From Streptomyces sp. ISL-12 (GTDB taxonomy: Bacteria; Actinomycetota; Actinomycetes; Streptomycetales; Streptomycetaceae): a stretch of DNA of 64,000 bases. This document shows, piece after piece, positions 35,210-43,969 of this stretch (positions are counted from its first letter, which is position 1; every line of letters starts with the position of its first letter). The DNA is taken from assembly GCF_018614415.1 (NCBI RefSeq), contig NZ_JAGGOO010000007.1, positions 51,926 to 115,925 on the forward strand. The letters run 5' to 3'. Under the pieces are notes generated by a model. That model saw only the letters and a program-made list of their open reading frames with translations, had not been told where the DNA came from and did not search any database. Both the position numbers and the translations under genes were made by a program.

Positions 35210-35230
35210 AACTTGTGCGTCACAAGTTGT
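35210..35230. promoter_or_regulatory. Strong inverted repeat in the chitinase/Tad divergent region
   Basis: CAACTTGTG (35210-35218) and CACAAGTTG (35222-35230) form a perfect 9-bp inverted repeat with a CGT spacer. It lies ~155 bases before the first Tad-locus gene and ~160 before the chitinase, so it more likely serves the former. The binding protein is unknown. Confidence 0.5.
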
Positions 35231-35365
35231 TCCACAGCTACAGAAACGCTGTTCTCCGGTCACAGACGCGTGGATACAGTGCTCGGGAAGTCACGCAGTG
35301 AAGTCATCCGGGTGTGCCGGAGTTACACCGGTGGACCGACGGGCATGGGAGACGGGGAGCCGCGC

Positions 35366-36481
35366 GTGCCAACTGCCATTGCCGTGACCAGTGCCGACCT
35401 GGCACTGCCGCCGCAGGACGAGCGGACCATGCCCGCCATAGTCCTCCAGGACGTCGAGCAACGTCCCCTGGAGCAGGTGCTGGCCGAGCTGCAGAGCCTC
35501 GTCGACCAGTACGGACATGTCATCGTCGTCTGCTCGGCGGCCGCCCCCGCCGGGGTCGAGCGGCGGCTGCGCACCGTGCGGTCCCTGCTGGAGAGCGACC
35601 GGATCGCCCTGTTCCGTCCGGAGCTGCCGCCGCTGGGACTCGCGGTCCTCGTACGGCAGTTGCGGCAGCTGGCCTCCTGCGACCTGAGCCCCGGTGTCCT
35701 GGCGTCGGCGGGGCGGCTGCTCACCCACTACATCCACGCCGGCGCCCTGCTCGGCTCGGTCGCCCGGCTCGACCGGGTGCCCGTGGGGCTGAAGGCGCAC
35801 GCCAAGTCGTGGGTGCCGGGCAGCCAGTTCGCCGTACTGGCGCATCCGGAGCCGCAGCTCGTGCGGATCGGTCCCGAAGCGGCGCTCGGCGGGCCGGACT
35901 TCGGCACCTGGATGCTGGTAGCCAAGGGCCAGCTCACCTCGGACTGGGTCACCCAGACCCTCGCCCCCTCCTGGAACGTGCTCGGCATGCGCGAGACGCC
36001 GCTCCCCGCCGACTCCCCGGCCTGGTGGGGGACGGGCCGGATGACCGAGTTCTGCGCCTTCCTGCCCGACCTGTCGGTCCTCTACCAGCTGGTGACCTCG
36101 GTACGGCAGAGCACCTGCCACTGGTGCGGCATCGACGTCATCGGCGACCGGTGCGTCTTCTGCTCCGCCGGTCCGCCGCCCGACGAGGCCCGGCAGCGCA
36201 ACGGCCGCAGAGCCCTGCCGGCCGGCACACGGCAGGGGCAGGGACAGGGCGGCCGGCACGGCATCCAGTACGGCGGCCGGAACGGCTTCCAGGACGGCCC
36301 TCAGTACGGCGTCCAGAACGGCGTCCAGTACGGCGGCCAGAGCAGCGGTCCGTACGGCGGACCGGGCAGCGGTCCGTACGGGAGACACGGCGGCCGGCAC
36401 GGGCGGCCGTACGAGATCGGGTCCGGCGGCGCCCCGAACGGGACGTCACGGGGCGCCCTTCCCGCCGGCCCCGGCGGGTGA
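35366..36481 (+). CDS. Tad-locus leading protein with zinc ribbon and repetitive tail
   Basis: The 371-residue protein has an alpha/beta core (IVLQDVEQRPLEQVLAELQ, HVIVVCSAAAPAG, QFAVLAHPEPQLVRIGPEAA). A zinc ribbon follows (CHWCGIDVIGDRCVFC, two CxxC pairs), then a low-complexity tail built from Gly, Gln, Tyr and Arg with repeated QYG and YGGQ/NGVQ units. No signal or membrane helix is seen. I do not recognise a named family, but it stands 72 bp ahead of cpaB in the same direction and is probably a cytosolic Tad accessory. GTG 35366 has GGGGAG six bases upstream; ATG 35345 is possible. Confidence 0.65.
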   Translation: MPTAIAVTSADLALPPQDERTMPAIVLQDVEQRPLEQVLAELQSLVDQYGHVIVVCSAAAPAGVERRLRTVRSLLESDRIALFRPELPPLGLAVLVRQLRQLASCDLSPGVLASAGRLLTHYIHAGALLGSVARLDRVPVGLKAHAKSWVPGSQFAVLAHPEPQLVRIGPEAALGGPDFGTWMLVAKGQLTSDWVTQTLAPSWNVLGMRETPLPADSPAWWGTGRMTEFCAFLPDLSVLYQLVTSVRQSTCHWCGIDVIGDRCVFCSAGPPPDEARQRNGRRALPAGTRQGQGQGGRHGIQYGGRNGFQDGPQYGVQNGVQYGGQSSGPYGGPGSGPYGRHGGRHGRPYEIGSGGAPNGTSRGALPAGPGG

Positions 36482-36553
36482 GCCCGTGATCCGCCCGCGT
36501 CCGCAGTTCCCCGTCCCCGCCCGACCGATATCCCCGATGAGGTTGCACGGCAC

Positions 36554-37261
36554 ATGAACTCCCGTCAGCGCCGCGGCGTGATCCTGCTCGTCCTGTCGGT
36601 CCTGTGCGCCTTCGGCGCCTTCGCCGGCGTCCTGTCCGTCATCAGTGACGTGAAGTCCAAGGTCGGCCCCGAGGTCACCGCGTACCGGCTCAAGGCCGAG
36701 ATCAAGCCCTACACCCCGCTCAGCCCGGACCAGTTCGAGAAGATCGAGATGCCCGAGCGGTGGCTGTCGGAGAACGCCGTCACCGACCTCTCCGCCGTCC
36801 GCGGCAAGATCGCGGTGACGACGCTGAAGGGCGGCTCCCTGCTCCAGAGCGACATGATCGTCGACCAGCCCGCCCTCCAGCCCGGAGAGCAGGAGGTCGC
36901 CATCATGATCGACGCGGCGACCGGGGTGGCCGGCAAGATCACCCCCGGTTCCACCGTCAACGTCTACGCCACCTTCGAGGGTGCCCGGGAGGGCGACCCC
37001 GACCAGTCGAAGATCATCGTGACCGGCGCCAGGGTCCTCGACGTCGGCAAGCTCACCTCACTCGAACCCGACGAGAGCAGCAGCCGCCGGGACGCCTCCG
37101 AGGCCGTCCCCATCACCTTCGCACTGTCCACCCTCGACGCCCAGCGCATCACCTACGCCGAGTCGTTCGCCCAGCGGGTCCGGCTCGCGCTGGTCGCGCC
37201 CGGCGGCGACAGCACGGTCCCCGAGCAGGACCGGACGTACGAACTCGCGAAGGACAAGTGA
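36554..37261 (+). CDS. cpaB: Flp pilus assembly protein CpaB/RcpC-like (SAF domain)
   Basis: The 235-residue protein has one N-terminal membrane helix (GVILLVLSVLCAFGAFAGVL) and an exported SAF domain (EIKPYTPLSPDQFEKIEMP, RGKIAVTTLKGGSLLQSDMI). An RcpC-type region follows (AIMIDAATGVAGKITPGSTVNVYATFEG). In Tad systems CpaB is an envelope component needed for pilus export. The gene is followed 9 bp later by cpaE. Confidence 0.9.
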   Translation: MNSRQRRGVILLVLSVLCAFGAFAGVLSVISDVKSKVGPEVTAYRLKAEIKPYTPLSPDQFEKIEMPERWLSENAVTDLSAVRGKIAVTTLKGGSLLQSDMIVDQPALQPGEQEVAIMIDAATGVAGKITPGSTVNVYATFEGAREGDPDQSKIIVTGARVLDVGKLTSLEPDESSSRRDASEAVPITFALSTLDAQRITYAESFAQRVRLALVAPGGDSTVPEQDRTYELAKDK

Positions 37262-37270
37262 GAGGCCCGC

Positions 37271-38527
37271 ATGCCCACGAGGATCCTCCCGGCGGTCGGT
37301 GACGCGGACGCCGTCCGGTCCATCACCACCCTGCTCAGCCAGCTCCCCGACGCCGAGCCGGTCGCCCCCGTCACCGACTCCACCCAGCTCATCGACACCC
37401 TCGCCCGGCTCGCCGCCGAGTCGGTCGACGAACTGCCCGAGGTCGTCGTCGTCCACGAGCGGATCGGCCCCGTCCCGGCCCTGGAGCTGATCCGCGAGGT
37501 CGCCCTGCGCTTCCCGGCCGTCGGCGTCATCCTCGTCACCTCCGACGCCGGACCGGGACTCTTCCAGGCGGCCATGGACTACGGCGCCCGCGGCCTGATC
37601 GCCCTCCCGCTCAACTACGAGGAACTGGCCGCGCGCGTTCACGTCGTCGCCCAGTGGGCGGTGGGCGTACGCCGCCACCTGGGCAGCGGCGGCGACGCGA
37701 GCACCGGCGCGGGCGGCACCGTCGTCACCGTCAGCGGCGCCAAGGGCGGCGTGGGCGCCACCGTCACCGCCGTCCAACTGGCCCTGGCCGCACAGGCGTC
37801 CGGCCGCTCCACCGCCCTGCTCGACCTCGACCTCCAGACCGGCGACGTCGCCTCCTACCTGGACGTCCAGTTCCGCCGCTCGGTACTGGACCTGGCGGCG
37901 ATCACCGACATCTCGCCGCGCGTCCTGGCCGACGCCGTCTTCCGCCACGACAGCGGCCTGGCCCTGCTGCTCGCCCCCGGCGAGGGGGAACGCGGCGAGG
38001 ACGTCACCGACCGGGCCGCCCGCCAGATCGTCGGCGCCCTGCGCTCCCGCTACGACGTGGTCGTCATCGACTGCGGCGCCCAGCTCGGCGGGGCCGGCGC
38101 GGCGGCCGTCGAGACCGCCGACACCGCGCTGCTGGTCACCACCCCGGACGTGGTCGCCGTCCGGGGCGCCAAGCGCGCGGTGCGGATGTGGGAGCGGCTC
38201 CAGATCCGCAAGGCCGAGGAGACCACCGTGGTCGTCAACCGGCACACCCGCGGTACGGAGATCCAGCCCCCGCTGATCGGCCGGATCACCGGCACCGCCG
38301 TCGCCGCCACCACGATCCCCGCCCACTTCAAGGAACTCCAGGCCGCCGTGGACGCCGGCCGCCTGCACGAGCTGGACGCCCGCTCCACCGTACGGCAGTC
38401 CCTGTGGGGCCTCGCCGCCGAGATCGGCCTGGTCAAGGCCCCCGGGACCGCCGTGCAGAAGGCCGGCCGGTTCCGCGGCGACCGGGGCGCGGTGAGCCTG
38501 CGGCGGCGCAGGGGAGGCGCGGGATGA
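37271..38527 (+). CDS. cpaE: Tad pilus positioning ATPase CpaE/TadZ-like
   Basis: The 418-residue protein has an atypical receiver-like domain (residues ~1-130) and then a ParA/MinD-type ATPase. The deviant Walker A reads SGAKGGVGATVTAVQ: the signature lysine is kept, but the GK lysine is replaced by alanine (GAT). That is common in TadZ proteins, which may bind nucleotide without fast hydrolysis. Later motifs are LLDLDLQTGDVASYLD and YDVVVIDCGAQLG. TadZ homologues place the pilus machine at a cell site. Its TGA overlaps the next ATG. Confidence 0.92.
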   Translation: MPTRILPAVGDADAVRSITTLLSQLPDAEPVAPVTDSTQLIDTLARLAAESVDELPEVVVVHERIGPVPALELIREVALRFPAVGVILVTSDAGPGLFQAAMDYGARGLIALPLNYEELAARVHVVAQWAVGVRRHLGSGGDASTGAGGTVVTVSGAKGGVGATVTAVQLALAAQASGRSTALLDLDLQTGDVASYLDVQFRRSVLDLAAITDISPRVLADAVFRHDSGLALLLAPGEGERGEDVTDRAARQIVGALRSRYDVVVIDCGAQLGGAGAAAVETADTALLVTTPDVVAVRGAKRAVRMWERLQIRKAEETTVVVNRHTRGTEIQPPLIGRITGTAVAATTIPAHFKELQAAVDAGRLHELDARSTVRQSLWGLAAEIGLVKAPGTAVQKAGRFRGDRGAVSLRRRRGGAG

Positions 38528-38910
38528 ACCGCTCACGCCGGTACGGGTCCGGGGACCGGGGCCAGGTCACCGTCGAGTTCCTCGGCATGACCCCGGTGAT
38601 CCTGGTGACGCTGGTGGTGCTGTGGCAGCTCGTGCTGGTGGGGTACACCTACACGCTCGCGGGGAATGCTGCGGACGAGGCGGTACGGGCGGGGACGGCG
38701 GCGGCACCGGGGGAGCGGCAGGGGGCCTGCCAGGCGGCCGGCCTCGACAAGCTGCCGGACGCGTGGAGCGGCAGCGCGGGCTGCGAGACCGGGGGTGGGT
38801 ATGTCACGTCGACCGTCGAACTCCAGGTCCCCGTCCTCTTCCCGGGCGCCTTCGGGCTCCCCTTCACGGTCCGCGGCCACGCGGGCGCGGTCGAGGAGGA
38901 GACGGACTGA
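38524..38910 (+). CDS. TadE-like pseudopilin 1
   Basis: The 128-residue protein has an N-terminal type IV-pilin-like segment, GDRGQVTVEFLGMTPVILVT, with glutamate five residues after the likely prepilin peptidase site (G|QVTVE). A hydrophobic helix of ~25 residues and a small exported domain with two cysteines (GACQAAG, AGCETGG) follow. The start overlaps the cpaE stop as ATGA. TadE proteins are minor pilins of the Tad system. Confidence 0.88.
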   Translation: MNRSRRYGSGDRGQVTVEFLGMTPVILVTLVVLWQLVLVGYTYTLAGNAADEAVRAGTAAAPGERQGACQAAGLDKLPDAWSGSAGCETGGGYVTSTVELQVPVLFPGAFGLPFTVRGHAGAVEEETD

Positions 38911-38911
38911 G

Positions 38912-39277
38912 ATGCCCCGCCGACGTCACCGCCGTACGACCGGCGACCGCGGTCAGGTCGCCATCGAGTACCTGGGGTTCCTGCCCGTCCTGGTCCTGGT
39001 CGCGCTGGCCGCCGTACAGCTCGGGCTGGTCGCCTACACCGCCCAGCAGGCCGGTACGGCCGCCAGGGCCGGGGCGCGTGCCGCCTCGCTCGACGAGAGC
39101 GCCCAGCAGGGGTGCGCGGCGGCGGTCAGCGGCTGGCTGGCCGACGGGACCGCCTGCCCGGCGTCCTTCGGCGGCGACGAGGTGACGGTCACCGCCACCG
39201 TCGACATCCCCTCCGTCGTCCCCGGCTGGGACCTCGGCACCGCCACCCGGACCGCCACCATGCCGCTGGACCACTGA
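38912..39277 (+). CDS. TadE-like pseudopilin 2
   Basis: The 121-residue protein has GDRGQVAIEYLGFLPVLVLV, again with glutamate five residues after the predicted cleavage site, one hydrophobic helix, and a short exported domain with two cysteines (QGCAAAV, TACPASF). It is clearly related to the preceding pseudopilin and starts one base after its stop codon. It is probably a minor pilin. Confidence 0.88.
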   Translation: MPRRRHRRTTGDRGQVAIEYLGFLPVLVLVALAAVQLGLVAYTAQQAGTAARAGARAASLDESAQQGCAAAVSGWLADGTACPASFGGDEVTVTATVDIPSVVPGWDLGTATRTATMPLDH

Positions 39278-39295
39278 GCAAGGAGCACCGGACGC

Positions 39296-40633
39296 ATGAG
39301 CCTGCGCGCGCGCATCCACTCCCCCGAGGAGCACGGCAGCCGGGGCGAGGACGGCCACCTGGTCGCCTCGTACCGCTCCAAGCTCCTGGAGGAGATCGAC
39401 CTCGCCGAGATGAGTTCGCTGGCCGCCGCCGAGCGCCGGGCCCGGCTGGAACGGGTCCTCGGACACATCATCAGCCGCGAGGGACCGGTCCTGTCGACCG
39501 TCGAGCGGTCGCAGCTGATCCGGCGGGTGGTCGACGAGGCCCTCGGCCTCGGCATCCTCGAACCGCTCCTCGAAGACGCCTCCATCACCGAGATCATGGT
39601 CAACGGACCGGACGCGATCTTCGTGGAGCGCGGGGGGAGGGTGGAGCAGCTGCCGATCCGGTTCGCCTCGCACGACCAGCTGATGCAGACCATCGAGCGG
39701 ATCGTCTCCACCGTCAACCGGCGGGTGGACGAGTCGAATCCGATGGTCGACGCCCGGCTGCCCTCCGGGGAGCGCGTCAACGTCATCATCCCGCCGCTCT
39801 CCCTGACCGGCGCGATCCTGACCATCCGCCGCTTCCCGCGCTCCTTCACCCTCCAGGAGCTGATCGGCCTCGGCTCGCTCGACGAGCACATGCTGTACCT
39901 GCTGGCGGGGCTGGTGCGGGCCCGGTTCAACATCATCGTCTCGGGCGCCACCGGCACCGGCAAGACCACGCTCCTCAACGCCCTCTCCGGGCTGATCCCG
40001 GAGCACGAGCGCATCATCACCATCGAGGACTCCGCCGAACTCCAGCTCCAGCAGTCCCACGTCATCCGCCTGGAGTCCCGCCCGCCCAACGTCGAGGGCA
40101 AGGGCGTCATCACCATCCGCGACCTGGTCCGCAACTCGCTGCGGATGCGCCCCGACCGGATCGTCGTCGGCGAGGTCCGCGGCGGCGAGTCCCTGGACAT
40201 GCTCCAGGCCATGTCGACCGGCCACGACGGCTCGCTGGCCACCGTCCACGCCAACAGCGCCGAGGACGCCCTGATGCGGCTCCAGACCCTGGCCTCCATG
40301 TCCGACGTGGAGGTCCCCTTCGTCGCCCTGCACGACCAGATCAACAGCGCCGTCGACGTGCTCGTCCAGCTCACCCGCTTCCCCGACGGCGCCCGCCGCA
40401 TCACCGAGGTCGCCCTGCTGGCCAGCCACGGCGGGGAGCCGTACCGGCTGGCCACGGTCGCCCGCTTCCACGCCCAGCCCATGACGCCCGACGGCCGGGT
40501 GCACGGCGTCTACGAGCACTACCCGCTGCCGCGCCGCACCGCCGACCGCCTCCACATGGCCAGCCAGCCCATCCCCCAGGCGTTCGGCGTCGCCCGCTCC
40601 ACGGAGCAGCTCGCCACCCGAGAGACCCGGTAG
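39296..40633 (+). CDS. tadA: Tad secretion ATPase TadA/CpaF
   Basis: The 445-residue hexameric motor powers pilus assembly at the inner face of the membrane. It has the Walker A GATGTGKTT near residue 222, an Asp box (IITIEDSAELQL), Walker B (RIVVGEVRGGESLDML) and the His box STGHDGSLATVHAN. The N-terminal domain shows LGLGILEPLLEDASITEIMV and VNGPDAIFVERGG, typical of CpaF. The ribosome site AAGGAG precedes ATG 39296. The 3' end and the gap to tadB contain four 9-bp repeats. Confidence 0.97.
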   Translation: MSLRARIHSPEEHGSRGEDGHLVASYRSKLLEEIDLAEMSSLAAAERRARLERVLGHIISREGPVLSTVERSQLIRRVVDEALGLGILEPLLEDASITEIMVNGPDAIFVERGGRVEQLPIRFASHDQLMQTIERIVSTVNRRVDESNPMVDARLPSGERVNVIIPPLSLTGAILTIRRFPRSFTLQELIGLGSLDEHMLYLLAGLVRARFNIIVSGATGTGKTTLLNALSGLIPEHERIITIEDSAELQLQQSHVIRLESRPPNVEGKGVITIRDLVRNSLRMRPDRIVVGEVRGGESLDMLQAMSTGHDGSLATVHANSAEDALMRLQTLASMSDVEVPFVALHDQINSAVDVLVQLTRFPDGARRITEVALLASHGGEPYRLATVARFHAQPMTPDGRVHGVYEHYPLPRRTADRLHMASQPIPQAFGVARSTEQLATRETR

Positions 40634-40658
40634 ACCCGGTAGACCCGGAAGACCCAGT
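40623..40658. repeat. Four 9-bp tandem repeats at the tadA/tadB junction
   Basis: AGACCCGGT occurs at 40623 and 40632, then AGACCCGGA (40641) and AGACCCAGT (40650). The tadA stop codon lies inside the array, so copy-number changes would alter the spacer to tadB without changing most of TadA. Confidence 0.9.
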
Positions 40659-40672
40659 AGGAGACCCGTCCG

Positions 40673-41617
40673 ATGGAACTGTCCGCCCTCGTCCAGCTCA
40701 CCACCGGCATCACCCTGCTGACGTGCGTCCTGGCCGTCGCCGGTCTGCACTCCTACGCCGCCGGCCGGGCCCAGCGCCAGGCCCTGGTCGACCGGCTCAC
40801 CGCCACCGGCCAGGTCTCCTACAACGGCCGCCGCCGCCACTTCCCGAACCTGGACCGCCGGCTGCGCCGCACCCGGCTCGGCAAGAACCTCGAACTGCGG
40901 CTGTCCGCCACCGGCCTGGACGTCACCCCCGGCGAGTTCTTCGTCTACCTGCTCGCCGTCGTGGCCGGGCTCTGGCTGATCGGACAGGCGGCCCTGGCCC
41001 CCTTCTTCGGCCCGATCGCCGGGCTGCTGGGCGTCTGGGCGGCGGTCCAGTTCCTCACCTGGCAGCGCCAGAAACGCATCGAGAAGTTCATCAACCAGCT
41101 CCCCGAACTCGCCCGCATCCTCGCCAACGCCACCCACGCCGGACTCGCCCTGCGCACCGCCATCGGCATGGCGGCGGAGGAACTGGAGGCCCCGGCCGGC
41201 GAGGAACTCGGCAAGGTCGCCAACCAGCTCGCCGTCGGCGCCTCCATGGACGACGCCCTCGGCGAACTCGCCGAACGCCTCCCCTCCCGCGAACTCGTCG
41301 TCCTCGTCACCACCCTCGTCCTGTCCAACAAGGCCGGCGGCCAGGTGGTCAGCGCCCTGCGCAACCTCACCGAGACCCTGGAGGAGCGCAAGGAGACCCG
41401 CCGCGAGGTCCGCACCCAGCTCTCCCAGGTGAACATGACCTCGTACGCCGTCCCGGTCCTCGGGGTCGGCTCGCTCTTCCTGATGAACGGGGTGAAGGAC
41501 GGCGCCCTGGAACGCATGACGGGCTCCCCGGCCGGACAGATCGCGGTACTGGTCGCCTTCTCCCTCTACACCGTCGGCTTCGTCCTCATCCGCCGCCTGT
41601 CCCGTATCGACGTCTAG
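40673..41617 (+). CDS. tadB: Tad inner-membrane protein TadB (GspF domain)
   Basis: The 314-residue protein has four hydrophobic helices, two near the N-terminus and two near the C-terminus. A GspF/T2SF cytosolic domain lies between and after them (FINQLPELARILANATHAGL, LRTAIGMAAEELEAPAGEEL, MDDALGELAERLPSRELVVL). It is the platform that TadA acts on, paired with TadC. Confidence 0.93.
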   Translation: MELSALVQLTTGITLLTCVLAVAGLHSYAAGRAQRQALVDRLTATGQVSYNGRRRHFPNLDRRLRRTRLGKNLELRLSATGLDVTPGEFFVYLLAVVAGLWLIGQAALAPFFGPIAGLLGVWAAVQFLTWQRQKRIEKFINQLPELARILANATHAGLALRTAIGMAAEELEAPAGEELGKVANQLAVGASMDDALGELAERLPSRELVVLVTTLVLSNKAGGQVVSALRNLTETLEERKETRREVRTQLSQVNMTSYAVPVLGVGSLFLMNGVKDGALERMTGSPAGQIAVLVAFSLYTVGFVLIRRLSRIDV

Positions 41618-41629
41618 GGAGGTCATGTC

Positions 41630-42517
41630 ATGGGACTGCTGCTCGCCACCGTCATGGGCCTCAGCGTGTGGGGCGTCTTCGCCGGCATCCGCATGTACCG
41701 GGCCGACGCCAAGCTCCCCGGCGACCTGGCCCTCGCCCTGGAGATCGGCGCCACCCGCACCGGCGCCGTCGACTCCCTGGTCGACCGCATGGGCATGCGG
41801 TACGCCCCCGCCGTGCTGCGGCTGATGGGCCCGGGGCAGGTCGCCAAGTACCGCCGCCGCATCGACCTGGCCGGCAACCCCGGCGGCCTGACCATCGACC
41901 GCTACGCCGCCCGCCGCGCGGTCTACGGCGTCCTGGGCGCCGTGGGCTTCCTGGTCTTCCTCCTGCGCGGCCAGTACCTGGTCGCCCTGCTCCTGCTGGC
42001 CTTCGGCGCGTTCTGGACCGAGGTCGGCATCTGGTCGGCGATCCGCGTCCGCAAGGACGTCATCGAGCGCACCCTGCCCGACTTCCTGGACGTCCTCGCG
42101 GTCGTCGTCTCGGCGGGGCTCGGCTTCCGCCAGGCCCTGGACCGGGTGGCGACCCGCTACGAGGGCCCCTGGGCCGACGAACTGCGCATCACGCTCCGTC
42201 AGATGGACCTGGGCATGAGCCGCCGCCAGGCGTTCGCGGAGCTGAGGAGGCGCAACGACTCCGAACAGGTCGCCATGTTCGTCACCGCGCTCCAGCAGGG
42301 CGAGGAACTGGGCGCCCCCATCGTCGACACCCTGGTCTCCCTCGCCAAGGACATGCGCCGCACCGACGCGCAGAACGCCCGCCGCAAGGCCGCCCGCGCG
42401 GTCCCCAAGGCCACCATGATGATCACCACCTTCATGGTCCCGGCCACGATGATCCTCCTCGGCGCCGGCCTGATCCTCGGCTCCGGCACCGACTTCGGCA
42501 CCCTCACCGGTGAGTAG
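41630..42517 (+). CDS. tadC: Tad inner-membrane protein TadC (GspF domain)
   Basis: The 295-residue paralogue of TadB has an N-terminal membrane helix, a central helix pair (LGAVGFLVFLLRGQYLVALL), the T2SF domain (RTLPDFLDVLAVVVSAGLGF, VTALQQGEELGAPIVDTL) and a C-terminal membrane helix (ITTFMVPATMILLGAGLILG). TadB and TadC together form the membrane platform. It starts 12 bp after tadB. Confidence 0.93.
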   Translation: MGLLLATVMGLSVWGVFAGIRMYRADAKLPGDLALALEIGATRTGAVDSLVDRMGMRYAPAVLRLMGPGQVAKYRRRIDLAGNPGGLTIDRYAARRAVYGVLGAVGFLVFLLRGQYLVALLLLAFGAFWTEVGIWSAIRVRKDVIERTLPDFLDVLAVVVSAGLGFRQALDRVATRYEGPWADELRITLRQMDLGMSRRQAFAELRRRNDSEQVAMFVTALQQGEELGAPIVDTLVSLAKDMRRTDAQNARRKAARAVPKATMMITTFMVPATMILLGAGLILGSGTDFGTLTGE

Positions 42518-42526
42518 GCGGAGCGG

Positions 42527-43969
42527 ATGACGATCATGGGGACCACCTGGCGACGCCCCGGGCCGCCGCGCCGCCGCCCGAGGGCACCCGAGATCACCGG
42601 CCCGCCGGTGGGCACCGTGCTGCCGGACCACGTCAGGACGGGCGCCGCGGACGTGCCGGTGACGTCGGCGACACCGCCGCTGCCGGTGCCCGAGAAGGTT
42701 GAGGAGGCTCCGCGCACTCCCGGGATCGGCCTCCAGGTGAACGCCCTGCAGGCGATGTGCCGCCAGGTCTTCGGGTTCCGGCTGGCGATGATCGCCGTCG
42801 CCGCCCCCGCCGCGCTCCTCAACGCCGGCCCCGGCATGGGCGTCCGGCTGGTCGGCGCGGCCGTGGTCGTCACCTTCATGGGCTCCTACGTCCTCTTCCG
42901 CGACTGGGAGCGGTTCGGCCCGCTCCTGCTGCGCCACCCGACCCTGCTGGCCGCGGACACCCTCTTCGGCGCGCTGCTCCTGGTCTCGGCGGGCCCCGAC
43001 ACCACCCTGGCCTACGTCAGCGTCTGCACCCCGCTGCTGGCCGGCCTGGTCTACGGCTGGCGCGGCGCCGCCGTCTTCGCCTCCCTCCAGTCGCTGATCC
43101 TGCTGCTGGCCCACGCGACGGCCCCCGACTTCTCCCCGGGCGTCGCGGAGTCGCTCCTGCTGCCCGGCCTCTGCGTAGTCGCCGGAGCCGCCGGTTCCAG
43201 TCTGCGCGGGCTCATGCTCCGTTTCGGCTCCGCCACCCGGGCCCTGACGGCCGTACAGGCCCGGCTGGCGGCGACGGAGGCGGTCAGCGCCGAACGCGCC
43301 CGTCTCGCCCGCGAACTGCACGACTCCGTCGCCAAGACCCTGCACGGCGTCGCCCTCGCCGCGGACGGCCTGGCCGCCACGGCCGGCGCCGACCGGCTGG
43401 ACCCCGCCCTGGTACGGCGGCAGGCGGAACTGGTCGCCCGCTCGGCCCGCCGGGCCGCCGCCGAGTCCCGGGAACTCCTCACCGACCTGCGGCGCGAGTC
43501 CGACCCCGAGCACGCGACGGACGTCCTGGTCGAACTCGCCGCCCGCACCCGCGCCTTCGGCGCCCGCACCGGTCTGCCGTCCGTCTACCACCCCACCGGC
43601 GACCACGCCGTCCCCCCGGTCGCCCCGGCCGTGGCCCGCCAGGTGCTGACGATCGCCGAGGAGGCCCTGGAGAACGCCCACCGCCACGCCACCGCCACCC
43701 GCGTCGACGTCCGGGCGGGCGTCCACGACGACCACCTCCGCGTCACCGTCGAGGACGACGGGACGGGCCTCCCCGAGGGCACCTCCCTCGAACAGCTCCG
43801 CCGCACCGGCCACTTCGGCCTCGTCGGCATGGTGGAGCGGGCCGCCTCGATCGGCGCCCGCATCCGCATCGGACCGGGCGAACGCGCGCGGGGCACGGAG
43901 GTCCGCCTGGACCTGCCGCTGGCGGCCCTGCCCACCGCCCCTCGACCAGCCGAGGAGGAACCCCGATGA
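42527..43969 (+). CDS. Two-component sensor histidine kinase (HisKA_3 type) inside the Tad locus
   Basis: The 480-residue protein has a ~75-residue Pro-rich cytosolic start and five or six membrane helices (residues ~85-225). A HisKA_3 dimerisation domain carries the phospho-accepting His in ARELHDSVAKTLHG. A HATPase_c domain has EEALENAHRHA (N box), VEDDGTGLP and HFGLVGMVERA. It starts 9 bp after tadC and its stop overlaps the response regulator ATG, so sensor and pilus genes are co-expressed. The signal is unknown. Confidence 0.93.
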   Translation: MTIMGTTWRRPGPPRRRPRAPEITGPPVGTVLPDHVRTGAADVPVTSATPPLPVPEKVEEAPRTPGIGLQVNALQAMCRQVFGFRLAMIAVAAPAALLNAGPGMGVRLVGAAVVVTFMGSYVLFRDWERFGPLLLRHPTLLAADTLFGALLLVSAGPDTTLAYVSVCTPLLAGLVYGWRGAAVFASLQSLILLLAHATAPDFSPGVAESLLLPGLCVVAGAAGSSLRGLMLRFGSATRALTAVQARLAATEAVSAERARLARELHDSVAKTLHGVALAADGLAATAGADRLDPALVRRQAELVARSARRAAAESRELLTDLRRESDPEHATDVLVELAARTRAFGARTGLPSVYHPTGDHAVPPVAPAVARQVLTIAEEALENAHRHATATRVDVRAGVHDDHLRVTVEDDGTGLPEGTSLEQLRRTGHFGLVGMVERAASIGARIRIGPGERARGTEVRLDLPLAALPTAPRPAEEEPR

